Source of the DNA: GCA-2723085 sp042093455
Lineage (GTDB): Bacteria > Bacteroidota > Bacteroidia > Flavobacteriales_D > Parvicellaceae
Length of the DNA: 19,419 nucleotides
Direction of reading: 5' to 3'
Assembly: GCA_042093455.1 (NCBI GenBank)
Contig: JBELEU010000021.1
Coordinates: 1 to 19,419, forward strand
The position numbers and the translations under genes are program-made. The first letter of the stretch is position 1, and every line of letters starts with the position of its first letter. The notes under the pieces are model-generated. The model worked only from the letters and a program-made list of their open reading frames with translations. It was not told the DNA's origin and searched no databases. Positions 1 to 7,412 of this stretch are shown here, one piece after another.

Positions 1-311
1 GGGGAGATATTGGGTTTGTTCACTTAGGGTTTGATGTGAGAAACATGGAAGCTTTAGGAGAAAAGTTAGCTGAGGTTGGTCATGGTTTCACCTGCGATAC
101 AAAAGATGTTTTAAGCATGGGAGAAAGTACTAGAGTTCATTGTACTTATTGCGAAGATCCTGACGGTACATTAATAGAAATGATAGAAGTCTATAAAATT
201 CCAATCATTGAAAAACTAGGCTTTTATTTAAATGTTGAAAAAAGAAAACCATCGCAGCCACTTCCTGACTGGATGATTAAAGCATTAAGATTTACCAGAG
301 TAAAGGATTAA
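1..311 (+). CDS. VOC/glyoxalase-fold protein, C-terminal part
   Basis: The reading frame is open from the first base (first whole codon at 3) to TAA at 309-311, so the 5' end lies outside the window. The internal GTG at 36 is unlikely to be the true start because the frame continues upstream as GDIGFVHLGFDV, a typical VOC beta-strand ('HLGFDV') that carries a metal ligand in many members. Downstream, 'DPDGTLIEMIEV' matches the conserved VOC strand whose Glu is usually the second metal ligand. The last 35 or so residues extend past the fold. VOC enzymes include glyoxalase I, dioxygenases and resistance proteins; this fragment does not show which substrate is used. The stop overlaps the convergent SDR stop by 4 nt. 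The family call is fairly safe and the specific function is unknown. Confidence 0.75.
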   Translation, partial: GDIGFVHLGFDVRNMEALGEKLAEVGHGFTCDTKDVLSMGESTRVHCTYCEDPDGTLIEMIEVYKIPIIEKLGFYLNVEKRKPSQPLPDWMIKALRFTRVKD

Positions 312-1096
312 TTCCCTTTCTTTTTTCTTAGGATTTTGTAAAATAAACTTGGGAACAATCTGTGAATTAATACTCCATATTTTTCTGTTCCTCCACTAAG
401 GATTTCATGTTTTTCTTTAGCAACTCCTTTTATAATGTCGTTAGCACATTTTTCTGCACTAATGCCTCCTTTTTGGTTGTTGTCTAATTGTCCATGTTTT
501 TGACCGTCTCCTGAAAGTGAATTTTGTGAAATTTTTGTTAATACAAAGCCTGGAAAAACAAGACTTACTTTAATGTTGTTTTTTTCTTCTTCTAATCTTA
601 ATGATTCATAAAAACCAACAAGGGCAAACTTTGATGCTGAATAAGCCGAACGAAGAAAAAAACCAAATTTCCCGGATAAACTACTTATAGCAACAAAATG
701 ACCACTTTTTTGTTTTTGCATAACTGGTAAAACAGCTTTTGTCAATGCAACAGTTCCAAAATAATTTACTTCCATTAATTTTCGGTCTACTTCTAAAGTA
801 GTTTTGGAAGCTTCTGAACGTTGGCTTATTCCTCCATTGTTAATTAAAATATCAATTCTTTTGAATCGGTTTAAAATTGTATTTACAATGCTTTCAAAAT
901 CATCTGTTTTAGAAAGATCTAAAACTTGACAAAACGTTTCTCCTGAGCATGAATTTGCAACTCTATTTAGTTCTTCCTCTCTTCTTGCTGATAGAATAAC
1001 TTTAGCACCTCTTTTGGAATAATTTATAGCTAAGGCTTCCCCAATTCCTGAAGAGGCTCCAGTTATCCAAACTACTTTATTAGCTACATTACTCAT
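308..1096 (-). CDS. Short-chain dehydrogenase/reductase (SDR family)
   Basis: This 262-residue protein is a classical NAD(P)-dependent SDR, a cytosolic oxidoreductase acting on an unidentified alcohol or ketone. The cofactor motif TGASSGIG is at residues 12-19, the NNGG variant of the NAG motif at 86-89, and the catalytic tetrad is visible as N111, S139, Y152 and K156 (YSASK). R38-R39 after the second beta strand ('LSARREE') favour NADP(H). The overall pattern resembles the DHRS7-like group, but that does not fix the substrate. The start codon shares one base with the proC stop (TAATG), so the two are almost certainly co-transcribed and translationally coupled. The 3' end overlaps the convergent VOC gene by 4 nt. 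The family is certain; the reaction is not. Confidence 0.9.
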   Translation of the reverse strand: MSNVANKVVWITGASSGIGEALAINYSKRGAKVILSARREEELNRVANSCSGETFCQVLDLSKTDDFESIVNTILNRFKRIDILINNGGISQRSEASKTTLEVDRKLMEVNYFGTVALTKAVLPVMQKQKSGHFVAISSLSGKFGFFLRSAYSASKFALVGFYESLRLEEEKNNIKVSLVFPGFVLTKISQNSLSGDGQKHGQLDNNQKGGISAEKCANDIIKGVAKEKHEILSGGTEKYGVLIHRLFPSLFYKILRKKKGN

Positions 1097-1893
1097 TAGT
1101 AAAGATTTTTTGCTTTATCAGCAGAAACGGTAATTCCTTTTATAAAAGCTGAGCTAAAACCGTTGTGTTCCATTTCATTTAATCCAGCTATTGTACATCC
1201 TTTTGGGGATGTTACTTTATCAATTTCATCTTCAGGATGTGTGTTGTTTTTAAGTAATAAAGAAGCAGCACCTTTGGCTGTTTGAGCAGCCATTTTTAAT
1301 GCTTCAGGGGCATGAAAGTCTATTTCATTTCCACCTTGAGATGCGGCTCTTATGGCTCTCAAGAAAAAAGCTATTCCACATGCACACAGTGCTGTAGCTG
1401 AAGTCATTTTTTCTTCAATTATAACAGCAGTTTCACCAACATGATCAAACATGTCTTTTACAATTTCTAACTTATCTTTCCATTTGTTTTTTGTGGCAAT
1501 ACAAGTCATACTTTCTCTAATAGCTATGGCTGTATTTGGCATTGCTCTAACAATGGGAACTTCATTTATAAGTTGAGTAGAAATTTCATCAATTTCAACA
1601 CCTGACACTAATGAAATGATAAGTTTATTTGGTTTTATAGTAGCTTTTAATTCTTCTAAAATTTCATTTATTTTTTGAGGAAGTACGGCAATAACAATAA
1701 CATCTGCATCATGAATAGCATCAGTATTGTTGTTGAATACGTTATAACCTAAGGATTGTAAATCTTGAAGTTTTTTAATTCTTCTTCTTGATAAGTTGAA
1801 TTGTTGGGGTTTATAAACACCTGACTCTACTAACCCCTTTGCAAGTGATATGCCTAGGTTTCCTGCACCAATGATTGCTATTTTATTTTGCAT
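1096..1893 (-). CDS. proC: Pyrroline-5-carboxylate reductase (ProC)
   Basis: This protein reduces 1-pyrroline-5-carboxylate to L-proline with NAD(P)H, the last step of proline synthesis from glutamate. At 265 residues it has the family's normal length. The Rossmann motif IGAGNLG is at residues 8-14, the conserved AMPNTA at 117-122, and the C-terminal dimerisation and substrate-binding signature at 228-234 reads TSPKGCT where enterobacterial enzymes have TSPGGTT. The usual A/S-V-K-P-Q motif reads AVLPQ here (Leu71). I believe the PKGCT form is common in Bacteroidota but could not check it. It overlaps the downstream SDR start by 1 nt and lies 84 bp downstream of hutU on the same strand. No clear promoter is visible in that gap, so readthrough from hutU is possible. 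Confidence 0.93.
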   Translation of the reverse strand: MQNKIAIIGAGNLGISLAKGLVESGVYKPQQFNLSRRRIKKLQDLQSLGYNVFNNNTDAIHDADVIVIAVLPQKINEILEELKATIKPNKLIISLVSGVEIDEISTQLINEVPIVRAMPNTAIAIRESMTCIATKNKWKDKLEIVKDMFDHVGETAVIIEEKMTSATALCACGIAFFLRAIRAASQGGNEIDFHAPEALKMAAQTAKGAASLLLKNNTHPEDEIDKVTSPKGCTIAGLNEMEHNGFSSAFIKGITVSADKAKNLY

Positions 1894-1977
1894 TTTGTTT
1901 GCTTTGTAAATGACAAAGAAACAAGTATTAATTTAATTTAATAGCATAAATAACTAAGATCTGGTAATTAATAACAA

Positions 1978-3975
1978 CTATGAAAGTTTGTCAAAAATTG
2001 ACTCATCAACAACATTTGGAATAGTAACCTTTAAATTTGGATTCCTATTCATCTCACGTTTAATAGCAAAAATAGCTTCTTCGTTTCTAGCCCAATTTCT
2101 TCTGCTAATTCCATTATTAACATCCCAAAACAACATGTCTCTTGCTCTTTCACCTGCTTCTTTACTACCGTCAAGAGTTAAACCGAAACCTCCGTTTATT
2201 ACTTCTCCCCAACCAACTCCACCTCCATTGTGAATGCTAACCCAAGTTGCTCCTCTAAAAGAATCTCCAATGACATTTTGAATTGCCATGTCAGCGGTGA
2301 AGGATGAACCATCATAAATATTAGATGTTTCCCTGTAAGGAGAATCTGTGCCTGAGACATCATGATGATCTCTTCCTAAAATAATTGGACCAGTGATGTC
2401 TCCAGCTGCAATAGCGCTGTTAAAAGCTTCAGCAATTTTAATTCTACCCTCGCTATCAGCATAAAGAATTCTAGCTTGAGACCCAACTACTAGATTGTTT
2501 TCTTGAGCTCCTTTTATCCATTGGATGTTGTCTGCCATTTGTTGTGTGATTTCATCGGGAGAGCTGATCATCAATTCTTCAAGAACTTTACAAGCAATCA
2601 AGTCTGTTTTTTCTAAATCATTAGGATTTCCAGAGCCACAAACCCACCTGAAAGGGCCAAATCCATAGTCGAAACACATTGGGCCTAAAATATCTTGTAC
2701 ATAAGAGGGATATTTGAAATTAATTCCATCTTTATCCATTACATCAGCTCCAGACCTTGAAGCTTCCAGTAAAAAGGCATTTCCATAATCAAAAAAGTAG
2801 GTTCCTTTTGCTGTATGTTTGTTTATGTATTTAGCATGTTCAATTAGAGATGTTTTGACTTTATCTTTGAATATTTCCGGTTGATTAGCCATAAGTGTGT
2901 TAGATTCTTCAAATGACAATCCTTCTGGGTAATAGCCACCAGCCCATGGATTATGGAGTGATGTCTGATCAGAGCCTAAGTCAATGTAAATATTTTCTTC
3001 ATCAAATTTTTTCCAAACGTCAATTATGTTACCGTCATATGCAATTGAAACAACTTCCCTCTCTTTAACTGCTTTTTTTACTCTGGAACATAATTCATCT
3101 AAATCTTTAATTACTTCGTCAACCCAACCTTGTTCGTGCCTTTTATATGTGGCAGCAGGGTTTATTTCAGCCGTTACAGAAACAACTCCAGCTATGTTTC
3201 CTGCTTTAGGTTGTGCCCCACTCATTCCCCCTAGGCCAGCGGTAACAAATAGTTTGCCTTTTGTTCCTTTATTATCAATTTTTCTACAAGCATTCAGCAC
3301 AGTAATGGTTGTTCCGTGAACAATTCCTTGTGGACCAATATACATGTAAGAACCAGCTGTCATTTGGCCGTATTGAGTAACCCCTAATGCATTGAATTTT
3401 TCCCAATCATCTTGTTTTGAATAGTTTGGAATCATCATGCCATTGGTAACAACAACTCTTGGAGCGTTTTTATGAGAAGGGAATAATCCCATAGGGTGTC
3501 CACTATACATTGCAAGAGTTTGTTCGTCTGTCATTTCAGACAGATATTTCATTGTAAGTAAGTATTGGGCCCAGTTTTGAAAAACAGCACCGTTTCCACC
3601 ATAGGTAATTAGTTCTTCTGGGTGTTGAGCAATTGCATGATCCAAGTTGTTTTGAATCATTAACATGATAGACTTTGCCTGTTCAGATTTTCCAGGGTAT
3701 TCATTTATTGGTCTTGCAAAAATTTTATAATCTGGTCTGTATCTATACATGTAGATTCTTCCAAAATCGTTAAGTTCTGACGAGAATTCTTCAGCCAGTA
3801 TTTCATGTTGCTTTTTTGGAAAATATCGAAGAGCATTTTTGATAGCTAAAACTTTCTCATTTTTGTTGAGAATTTTCTTTCTAACTGGAGCATGGCTGAT
3901 TAACTGGTTTAATTCTTTTTTCTCGGGAATTTCATTTGGAATTCCTTGTTTAATTAAAGATTTAAAATCTTTCAT
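1978..3975 (-). CDS. hutU: Urocanate hydratase, long form
   Basis: Urocanase converts urocanate to 4-imidazolone-5-propionate, step two of histidine degradation to glutamate, using tightly bound NAD+ as an electrophile. The 665 residues match the long form (animal UROC1-like and Bacteroidota) rather than the roughly 557-residue proteobacterial form. Conserved blocks include YGQMTAGSYMYIGPQGIVHG (202-221), the glycine-rich GLGGMSGAQPKA (247-258), GPMCFDYGFGPFRWVCGSG (431-449), GRDHHDVSGTDSP (534-546) and NGGGVGWGEVINGGFG (583-598). Where the classical signature has ARICW with its key Cys, this protein reads ARILY (501-505). The start ATG overlaps the DUF5522 stop as ATGA, indicating coupling. 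No hutH, hutI or formiminoglutamate gene lies in the window, so the pathway is either dispersed or incomplete. Confidence 0.96.
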   Translation of the reverse strand: MKDFKSLIKQGIPNEIPEKKELNQLISHAPVRKKILNKNEKVLAIKNALRYFPKKQHEILAEEFSSELNDFGRIYMYRYRPDYKIFARPINEYPGKSEQAKSIMLMIQNNLDHAIAQHPEELITYGGNGAVFQNWAQYLLTMKYLSEMTDEQTLAMYSGHPMGLFPSHKNAPRVVVTNGMMIPNYSKQDDWEKFNALGVTQYGQMTAGSYMYIGPQGIVHGTTITVLNACRKIDNKGTKGKLFVTAGLGGMSGAQPKAGNIAGVVSVTAEINPAATYKRHEQGWVDEVIKDLDELCSRVKKAVKEREVVSIAYDGNIIDVWKKFDEENIYIDLGSDQTSLHNPWAGGYYPEGLSFEESNTLMANQPEIFKDKVKTSLIEHAKYINKHTAKGTYFFDYGNAFLLEASRSGADVMDKDGINFKYPSYVQDILGPMCFDYGFGPFRWVCGSGNPNDLEKTDLIACKVLEELMISSPDEITQQMADNIQWIKGAQENNLVVGSQARILYADSEGRIKIAEAFNSAIAAGDITGPIILGRDHHDVSGTDSPYRETSNIYDGSSFTADMAIQNVIGDSFRGATWVSIHNGGGVGWGEVINGGFGLTLDGSKEAGERARDMLFWDVNNGISRRNWARNEEAIFAIKREMNRNPNLKVTIPNVVDESIFDKLS

Positions 3976-4160
3976 TTTTTTCCTATTTGATCAGTTTTTA
4001 TATCGTATCCATATGGACAATGTTTGCAGTTACTTTTACAACAATAACCTCTTTTAGTGTGGTATTTTTCAGTAAAAACTATATAGCCTTCATCTGAATG
4101 ATAATAATCTTCAGTATTAAGGTTGTTTTTTTTAGAAGAACTAAAAATAAATGCACTCAT
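3972..4160 (-). CDS. DUF5522 small cysteine-rich protein
   Basis: This 62-residue protein has a short polar N-terminus, then EDYYHSDEGYIVFTEKYH and the Cys cluster GYCCKSNCKHCPYGY with C40, C41, C45 and C48. I recognise this as the DUF5522 pattern, and the CCx3CxxCP spacing suggests a metal site (zinc or Fe-S); that role is inference and no function is established that I know of. There is no signal peptide or membrane segment, so it is probably cytosolic. It is the first gene of the minus-strand unit, and its TGA overlaps the hutU ATG by 4 nt, tying its expression to urocanase. The ATG at 4160 is the only Met start before the conserved core. Confidence 0.82.
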   Translation of the reverse strand: MSAFIFSSSKKNNLNTEDYYHSDEGYIVFTEKYHTKRGYCCKSNCKHCPYGYDIKTDQIGKK

Positions 4161-4165
4161 AGGAA

Positions 4166-4200
4166 CAAATTTAGGTGGATATTTTAAGTATTAATGCAAA
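4166..4200 (-). promoter_or_regulatory. Candidate promoter for DUF5522-hutU
   Basis: On the minus strand TAAATTTG (4173 to 4166) fits the Bacteroidota -7 consensus TAnnTTTG, with TTTG (4200 to 4197) 23 bp upstream as a possible -33 element. Transcription would begin at or very near the ATG at 4160, giving a leaderless or near-leaderless message. The 23-bp spacing is at the long end of the accepted range and the region is AT-rich, so this is tentative. Confidence 0.3.
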
Positions 4201-4261
4201 CAAAGACCAATCTTAAAAAAAAATCATGCAATTAGTGATAATGTTGAATAATAAATTTAGC

Positions 4262-4299
4262 TACATTTGACGCTTAATTTAAATTTTATTGTGTCAAAT
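4262..4299 (+). promoter_or_regulatory. gdhA -7 element overlapping an inverted repeat
   Basis: TACATTTG (4262-4269) matches the TAnnTTTG -7 consensus and lies 44 bp before the gdhA ATG. The nearest upstream TTG (4244-4246) is only 15 bp away, which is short. An inverted repeat, ATTTGAC (4265-4271) and GTCAAAT (4293-4299), overlaps this element and the expected transcription start. With one G-T wobble it extends to 9 bp around a 17-nt spacer (4274-4290). It could be a repressor operator, or a leader hairpin if transcription starts further upstream. No regulator gene is nearby. Confidence 0.35.
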
Positions 4300-4313
4300 T
4301 AACATTATTTAAA

Positions 4314-5666
4314 ATGTCAGATTTCAAAAACCAAATTGACGCTTTCCTTGAAAGTGTAAAAGCTAGAAATAACAATGAACCAGAATTTATGCAAGCTGTT
4401 GAAGAAGTTGCAGAAACAGTTATCCCTTTTATAGAGGATAATCCAAAATACAAGAAAGCTAAGATCCTTGAGAGAATTGTCGAGCCAGAAAGAGTGCTTC
4501 AATTTCGTGTGCCTTGGTTAGATGATAACGGAGATGTTCAAATTAATAGAGGATTTAGAGTTGAGTTTAATTCAGCAATTGGTCCATATAAAGGGGGTTT
4601 AAGATTTCATCCTTCTGTTAATTTATCAATTTTAAAATTTTTGGGTTTTGAACAAGTATTTAAAAATTCATTGACAACACTTCCGATGGGTGGTGGAAAA
4701 GGTGGTTCTGATTTTGATCCAAAAGGTAAATCCGACAATGAAGTGATGAAGTTTTGCCAGTCATTTATGACGGAGCTTTCAAGACATATTGGTCCTAATA
4801 CAGATGTTCCTGCTGGAGATATTGGTGTAGGTGGAAGAGAGATAGGTTATATGTTTGGTCAATATAAAAGATTAAGAAATGAATTTACTGGGGTTTTAAC
4901 TGGAAAGGGAATTAATTGGGGAGGTTCTCTAATTAGACCTGAAGCTACTGGCTATGGAACAGTTTATTTCGCTGCTGAAATGCTTAAAACAAAAGGGGAT
5001 AGTTTCAAAGGTAAAACAGTTGCAATTTCAGGATCTGGTAATGTAGCTCAATTTGCTTGTCAAAAGGCAACAGAGTTGGGTGCAAAAGTGGTTACGCTTA
5101 GTGATTCTAAAGGATACATATATGATTCAAATGGTATTGATGCTGAAAAATTAGCATGGATCATGGACTTAAAAAACAATAGAAGAGGAAGAATAAAAGA
5201 ATATGCTGATCAATTTGATGGTGTTACTTTCAATGAAGGCGCTAAACCATGGGATGTTGCAGTTGATGTTGCATTGCCTTGTGCTACTCAAAATGAGCTT
5301 GATGAAAATCATGCAAAATCACTGATTGATAGTGGTTGTGTTTGTGTTGCTGAGGGAGCAAATATGCCTTCAACTCCAGAAGCTATTTCAGTTTTTGCTT
5401 CAAGTAAAATATTGTTTGCACCTGGAAAAGCCTCAAATGCTGGAGGTGTAGCTACTTCTGGTTTAGAAATGTCTCAGAATTCGCTAAGGTATAATTGGAC
5501 AGCTAAAGAGGTGGATCAAAAACTTCATGGTATTATGTTATCAATTCATGAACAATGTGTTTCATATGGAAAAGAAGCGGATGGTTACATTGATTATGTT
5601 AAGGGTGCTAACATTGCTGGATTTGTTAAAGTTGCTGACGCTATGATCGATCAAGGACTGGTTTAA
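4314..5666 (+). CDS. gdhA: NADP-type glutamate dehydrogenase
   Basis: The enzyme interconverts 2-oxoglutarate plus ammonium and glutamate, usually in the assimilatory direction with NADPH for this hexameric 450-residue class. The substrate-binding stretch GPYKGGLRFHP includes K93, and the catalytic signature LPMGGGKGGSDFDP contains K129. DVPAGDIGVGGREIGYM includes D169, the presumed catalytic Asp. The nucleotide-binding motif SGSGNVA is at 239-245. Length and motifs match the bacterial small-subunit GdhA family closely. It is transcribed divergently from hutU, with a 153-bp intergenic region that holds candidate promoters for both, and is followed 11 bp later by kbl, so the two probably form an operon. 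NADP preference is inferred from family resemblance. Confidence 0.96.
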   Translation: MSDFKNQIDAFLESVKARNNNEPEFMQAVEEVAETVIPFIEDNPKYKKAKILERIVEPERVLQFRVPWLDDNGDVQINRGFRVEFNSAIGPYKGGLRFHPSVNLSILKFLGFEQVFKNSLTTLPMGGGKGGSDFDPKGKSDNEVMKFCQSFMTELSRHIGPNTDVPAGDIGVGGREIGYMFGQYKRLRNEFTGVLTGKGINWGGSLIRPEATGYGTVYFAAEMLKTKGDSFKGKTVAISGSGNVAQFACQKATELGAKVVTLSDSKGYIYDSNGIDAEKLAWIMDLKNNRRGRIKEYADQFDGVTFNEGAKPWDVAVDVALPCATQNELDENHAKSLIDSGCVCVAEGANMPSTPEAISVFASSKILFAPGKASNAGGVATSGLEMSQNSLRYNWTAKEVDQKLHGIMLSIHEQCVSYGKEADGYIDYVKGANIAGFVKVADAMIDQGLV

Positions 5667-5677
5667 TTTATATAATT

Positions 5678-6868
5678 ATGTACGGAAAAATTAAAAATTT
5701 TTTATCGGAAGAACTTCAAGGGGTTTCCGATGCTGGTTTGTTTAAAAAGGAACGTGTGATTACCACTCCTCAAGGCGCTGAAGTATCCGTTGGAAATGCT
5801 GAAGATGTAGTTATTATGTGTGCCAATAATTATTTAGGATTATCTTCAAACCCAGAGGTTATTGATGCTGCTAAAAAGTCTTTAGATACACATGGATTTG
5901 GTATGTCTTCTGTTAGATTCATTTGTGGAACTCAAGACATCCATAAGGAATTGGAAAACAAAATTGCAGCTTTTTATAAAACTGAAGATACAATTTTATA
6001 TGCAGCAGCTTTCGATGCTAATGGAGGTTTGTTTGAGCCTTTATTTGGCCCAGAAGATGCCATTATTTCTGACGAATTAAATCATGCTTCTATCATTGAT
6101 GGTGTAAGGTTGTGCAAAGCCAAAAGGTTTAGATATAAGCACAGTGATATGGCTGATTTAGAAGCTCAGTTAATAGATTCCCAATCACAAAGACATAGAA
6201 TCATTGTTACAGATGGTGTATTCTCAATGGATGGTGACATTGCAAAAATGAATGAAATTTGTGATTTAGCTGATAAATATGATGCTATGGTTATGACAGA
6301 TGAGTGTCATTCAGCTGGTTTTATTGGAAAAACAGGAAGAGGCGTCCCAGAGTATCATAATGTAATGGATAGGGTGGATATTATTACAGGAACTCTTGGT
6401 AAAGCACTTGGCGGTGCTATGGGAGGATATACTACCGGTAAAAAAGAAGTAATAGAAATGTTAAGACAACGTTCTAGACCTTATTTATTTTCTAACTCTT
6501 TAGCTCCTTCAATTGTTGGTGCTGCCAATAAAGTTTTTGATATACTTACTGCAAGCACTGATTTGAGAGATAAGTTAGAAGAGAATACACAGTATTTCAA
6601 GTCAAAAATTATAGAAGCTGGTTTTGATGTTAAAGAAGGTGATTCTCCGATCGTTCCAATAATGCTTTATGATGCAGCACTTTCTCAAAGTTTTGCAGAT
6701 AAATTATTAGAAGAAGGAGTATATGCAATAGGTTTCTTTTATCCTGTTGTTCCTAAGGGCAAAGCAAGAATAAGGACACAGATTTCTGCAGCTCACGAAC
6801 AGCATCATTTAGATAAAGCTATTAGCGCATTTATTAAAGTAGGAAAAGAGTTGGGGGTTATTTCCTAA
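5678..6868 (+). CDS. kbl: Glycine C-acetyltransferase (2-amino-3-ketobutyrate CoA ligase)
   Basis: This PLP enzyme of the alpha-oxoamine synthase family cleaves 2-amino-3-ketobutyrate with CoA to glycine and acetyl-CoA, completing threonine breakdown after threonine dehydrogenase. The 396-residue length is typical. Visible elements are the N-terminal CANNYLGLSSNP (48-59), H136 in ELNHASIIDG (stacks on the PLP ring in the family), D208 and H211 in TDECHSAG, and the Schiff-base Lys K242 in GTLGKALGG. The family also includes BioF, HemA and SPT. The fit to Kbl is strong (GTQDIHKELE, RGVPEYH), but substrate identity still rests on family resemblance. No tdh gene is in the window. It sits 11 bp behind gdhA, and no clear terminator follows. 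Confidence 0.93.
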   Translation: MYGKIKNFLSEELQGVSDAGLFKKERVITTPQGAEVSVGNAEDVVIMCANNYLGLSSNPEVIDAAKKSLDTHGFGMSSVRFICGTQDIHKELENKIAAFYKTEDTILYAAAFDANGGLFEPLFGPEDAIISDELNHASIIDGVRLCKAKRFRYKHSDMADLEAQLIDSQSQRHRIIVTDGVFSMDGDIAKMNEICDLADKYDAMVMTDECHSAGFIGKTGRGVPEYHNVMDRVDIITGTLGKALGGAMGGYTTGKKEVIEMLRQRSRPYLFSNSLAPSIVGAANKVFDILTASTDLRDKLEENTQYFKSKIIEAGFDVKEGDSPIVPIMLYDAALSQSFADKLLEEGVYAIGFFYPVVPKGKARIRTQISAAHEQHHLDKAISAFIKVGKELGVIS

Positions 6869-6900
6869 TGTTATTGAATCGAAAAAATATCCATAGCGGA

Positions 6901-6931
6901 TTGTTAGTATCAAAATTATATTATATCTTCG
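6901..6931 (+). promoter_or_regulatory. Promoter of the rplM operon
   Basis: TTG (6901-6903), then 20 bp, then TATCTTCG (6924-6931) is a one-mismatch match to the Bacteroidota consensus TTG-N17-23-TAnnTTTG. The following CACCCC is where transcription would start, giving a leader of about 25 nt before the rplM GTG. This is the clearest promoter in the window and fits the start of a ribosomal-protein operon. Confidence 0.6.
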
Positions 6932-6959
6932 CACCCCATTAAACAAAATTACAGGTAAA

Positions 6960-7406
6960 GTGAGTCATTTAAGTTATAAAACCGTATCTGCTAACAGTGA
7001 AACAGTAAACAAGGAATGGTTACTGGTTGATGCTGAAGGCCAAACATTAGGAAGAGTTGCAACAAAAATTGCATCATTAATCAGAGGAAAGCACAAAGTT
7101 GACTTTACTCCTCACGTTGATTGTGGTGACAATGTAGTTGTTATCAACGCTGAAAAAGTTCAATTGTCAGGAAATAAGTGGGAGGCTAAAGAATACATTA
7201 GACACACTGGTTATCCAGGTGGTCAAAGAAGTATGAATGCTGCTTCCTTATTAGCAAAGCATCCTGAAAGACTTATTGAAAAAGCAGTCAAAGGTATGTT
7301 GCCTAAAAATAAATTAGGTAGAAAACTTTACACAAACTTGTATGTATATGTTGGTTCTGAGCACGAACAAGAAGCTCAAAAGCCTAAAAAAGTAAAACTT
7401 AATTAA
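6960..7406 (+). CDS. rplM: Ribosomal protein uL13
   Basis: Large-subunit protein uL13 binds 23S rRNA early in 50S assembly. The 148 residues contain the family core: WLLVDAEGQTLGRVATKIAS, the RGKHKVDFTPHVDCGDNVVVINA region, YIRHTGYPGGQRS, and KAVKGMLPKNKLGRKLYTNLYVYVG. The start is GTG at 6960. This choice is supported because the resulting N-terminus (MSHLSYKTVSAN) resembles the usual Bacteroidota form and no ATG is available before the conserved part. It is the first gene of the translation block and is followed 6 bp later by rpsI, the normal uL13-uS9 pair. Confidence 0.97.
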   Translation: MSHLSYKTVSANSETVNKEWLLVDAEGQTLGRVATKIASLIRGKHKVDFTPHVDCGDNVVVINAEKVQLSGNKWEAKEYIRHTGYPGGQRSMNAASLLAKHPERLIEKAVKGMLPKNKLGRKLYTNLYVYVGSEHEQEAQKPKKVKLN

Positions 7407-7412
7407 TTTTAG

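Noticed and set aside
302..326. AAAGG/CCTTT hairpin followed by a T-rich run after the VOC stop
   Set aside because: The stem is only 5 bp with two G-C pairs, and the T-rich run is part of the convergent SDR coding sequence (Lys codons). It is too weak to call a terminator.
1902..1918. CTTTGT/ACAAAG inverted repeat just upstream of the proC start
   Set aside because: The stem is only 6 bp with a 5-nt loop in AT-rich DNA, has no T tract, and no consensus promoter is near it. Chance is a sufficient explanation.
1988..3319. Plus-strand reading frames inside hutU (for example 1988-2233 and 3026-3319)
   Set aside because: They are antisense to a strongly conserved enzyme, have Ser/Pro-rich translations typical of shadow frames, and have no promoter of their own.
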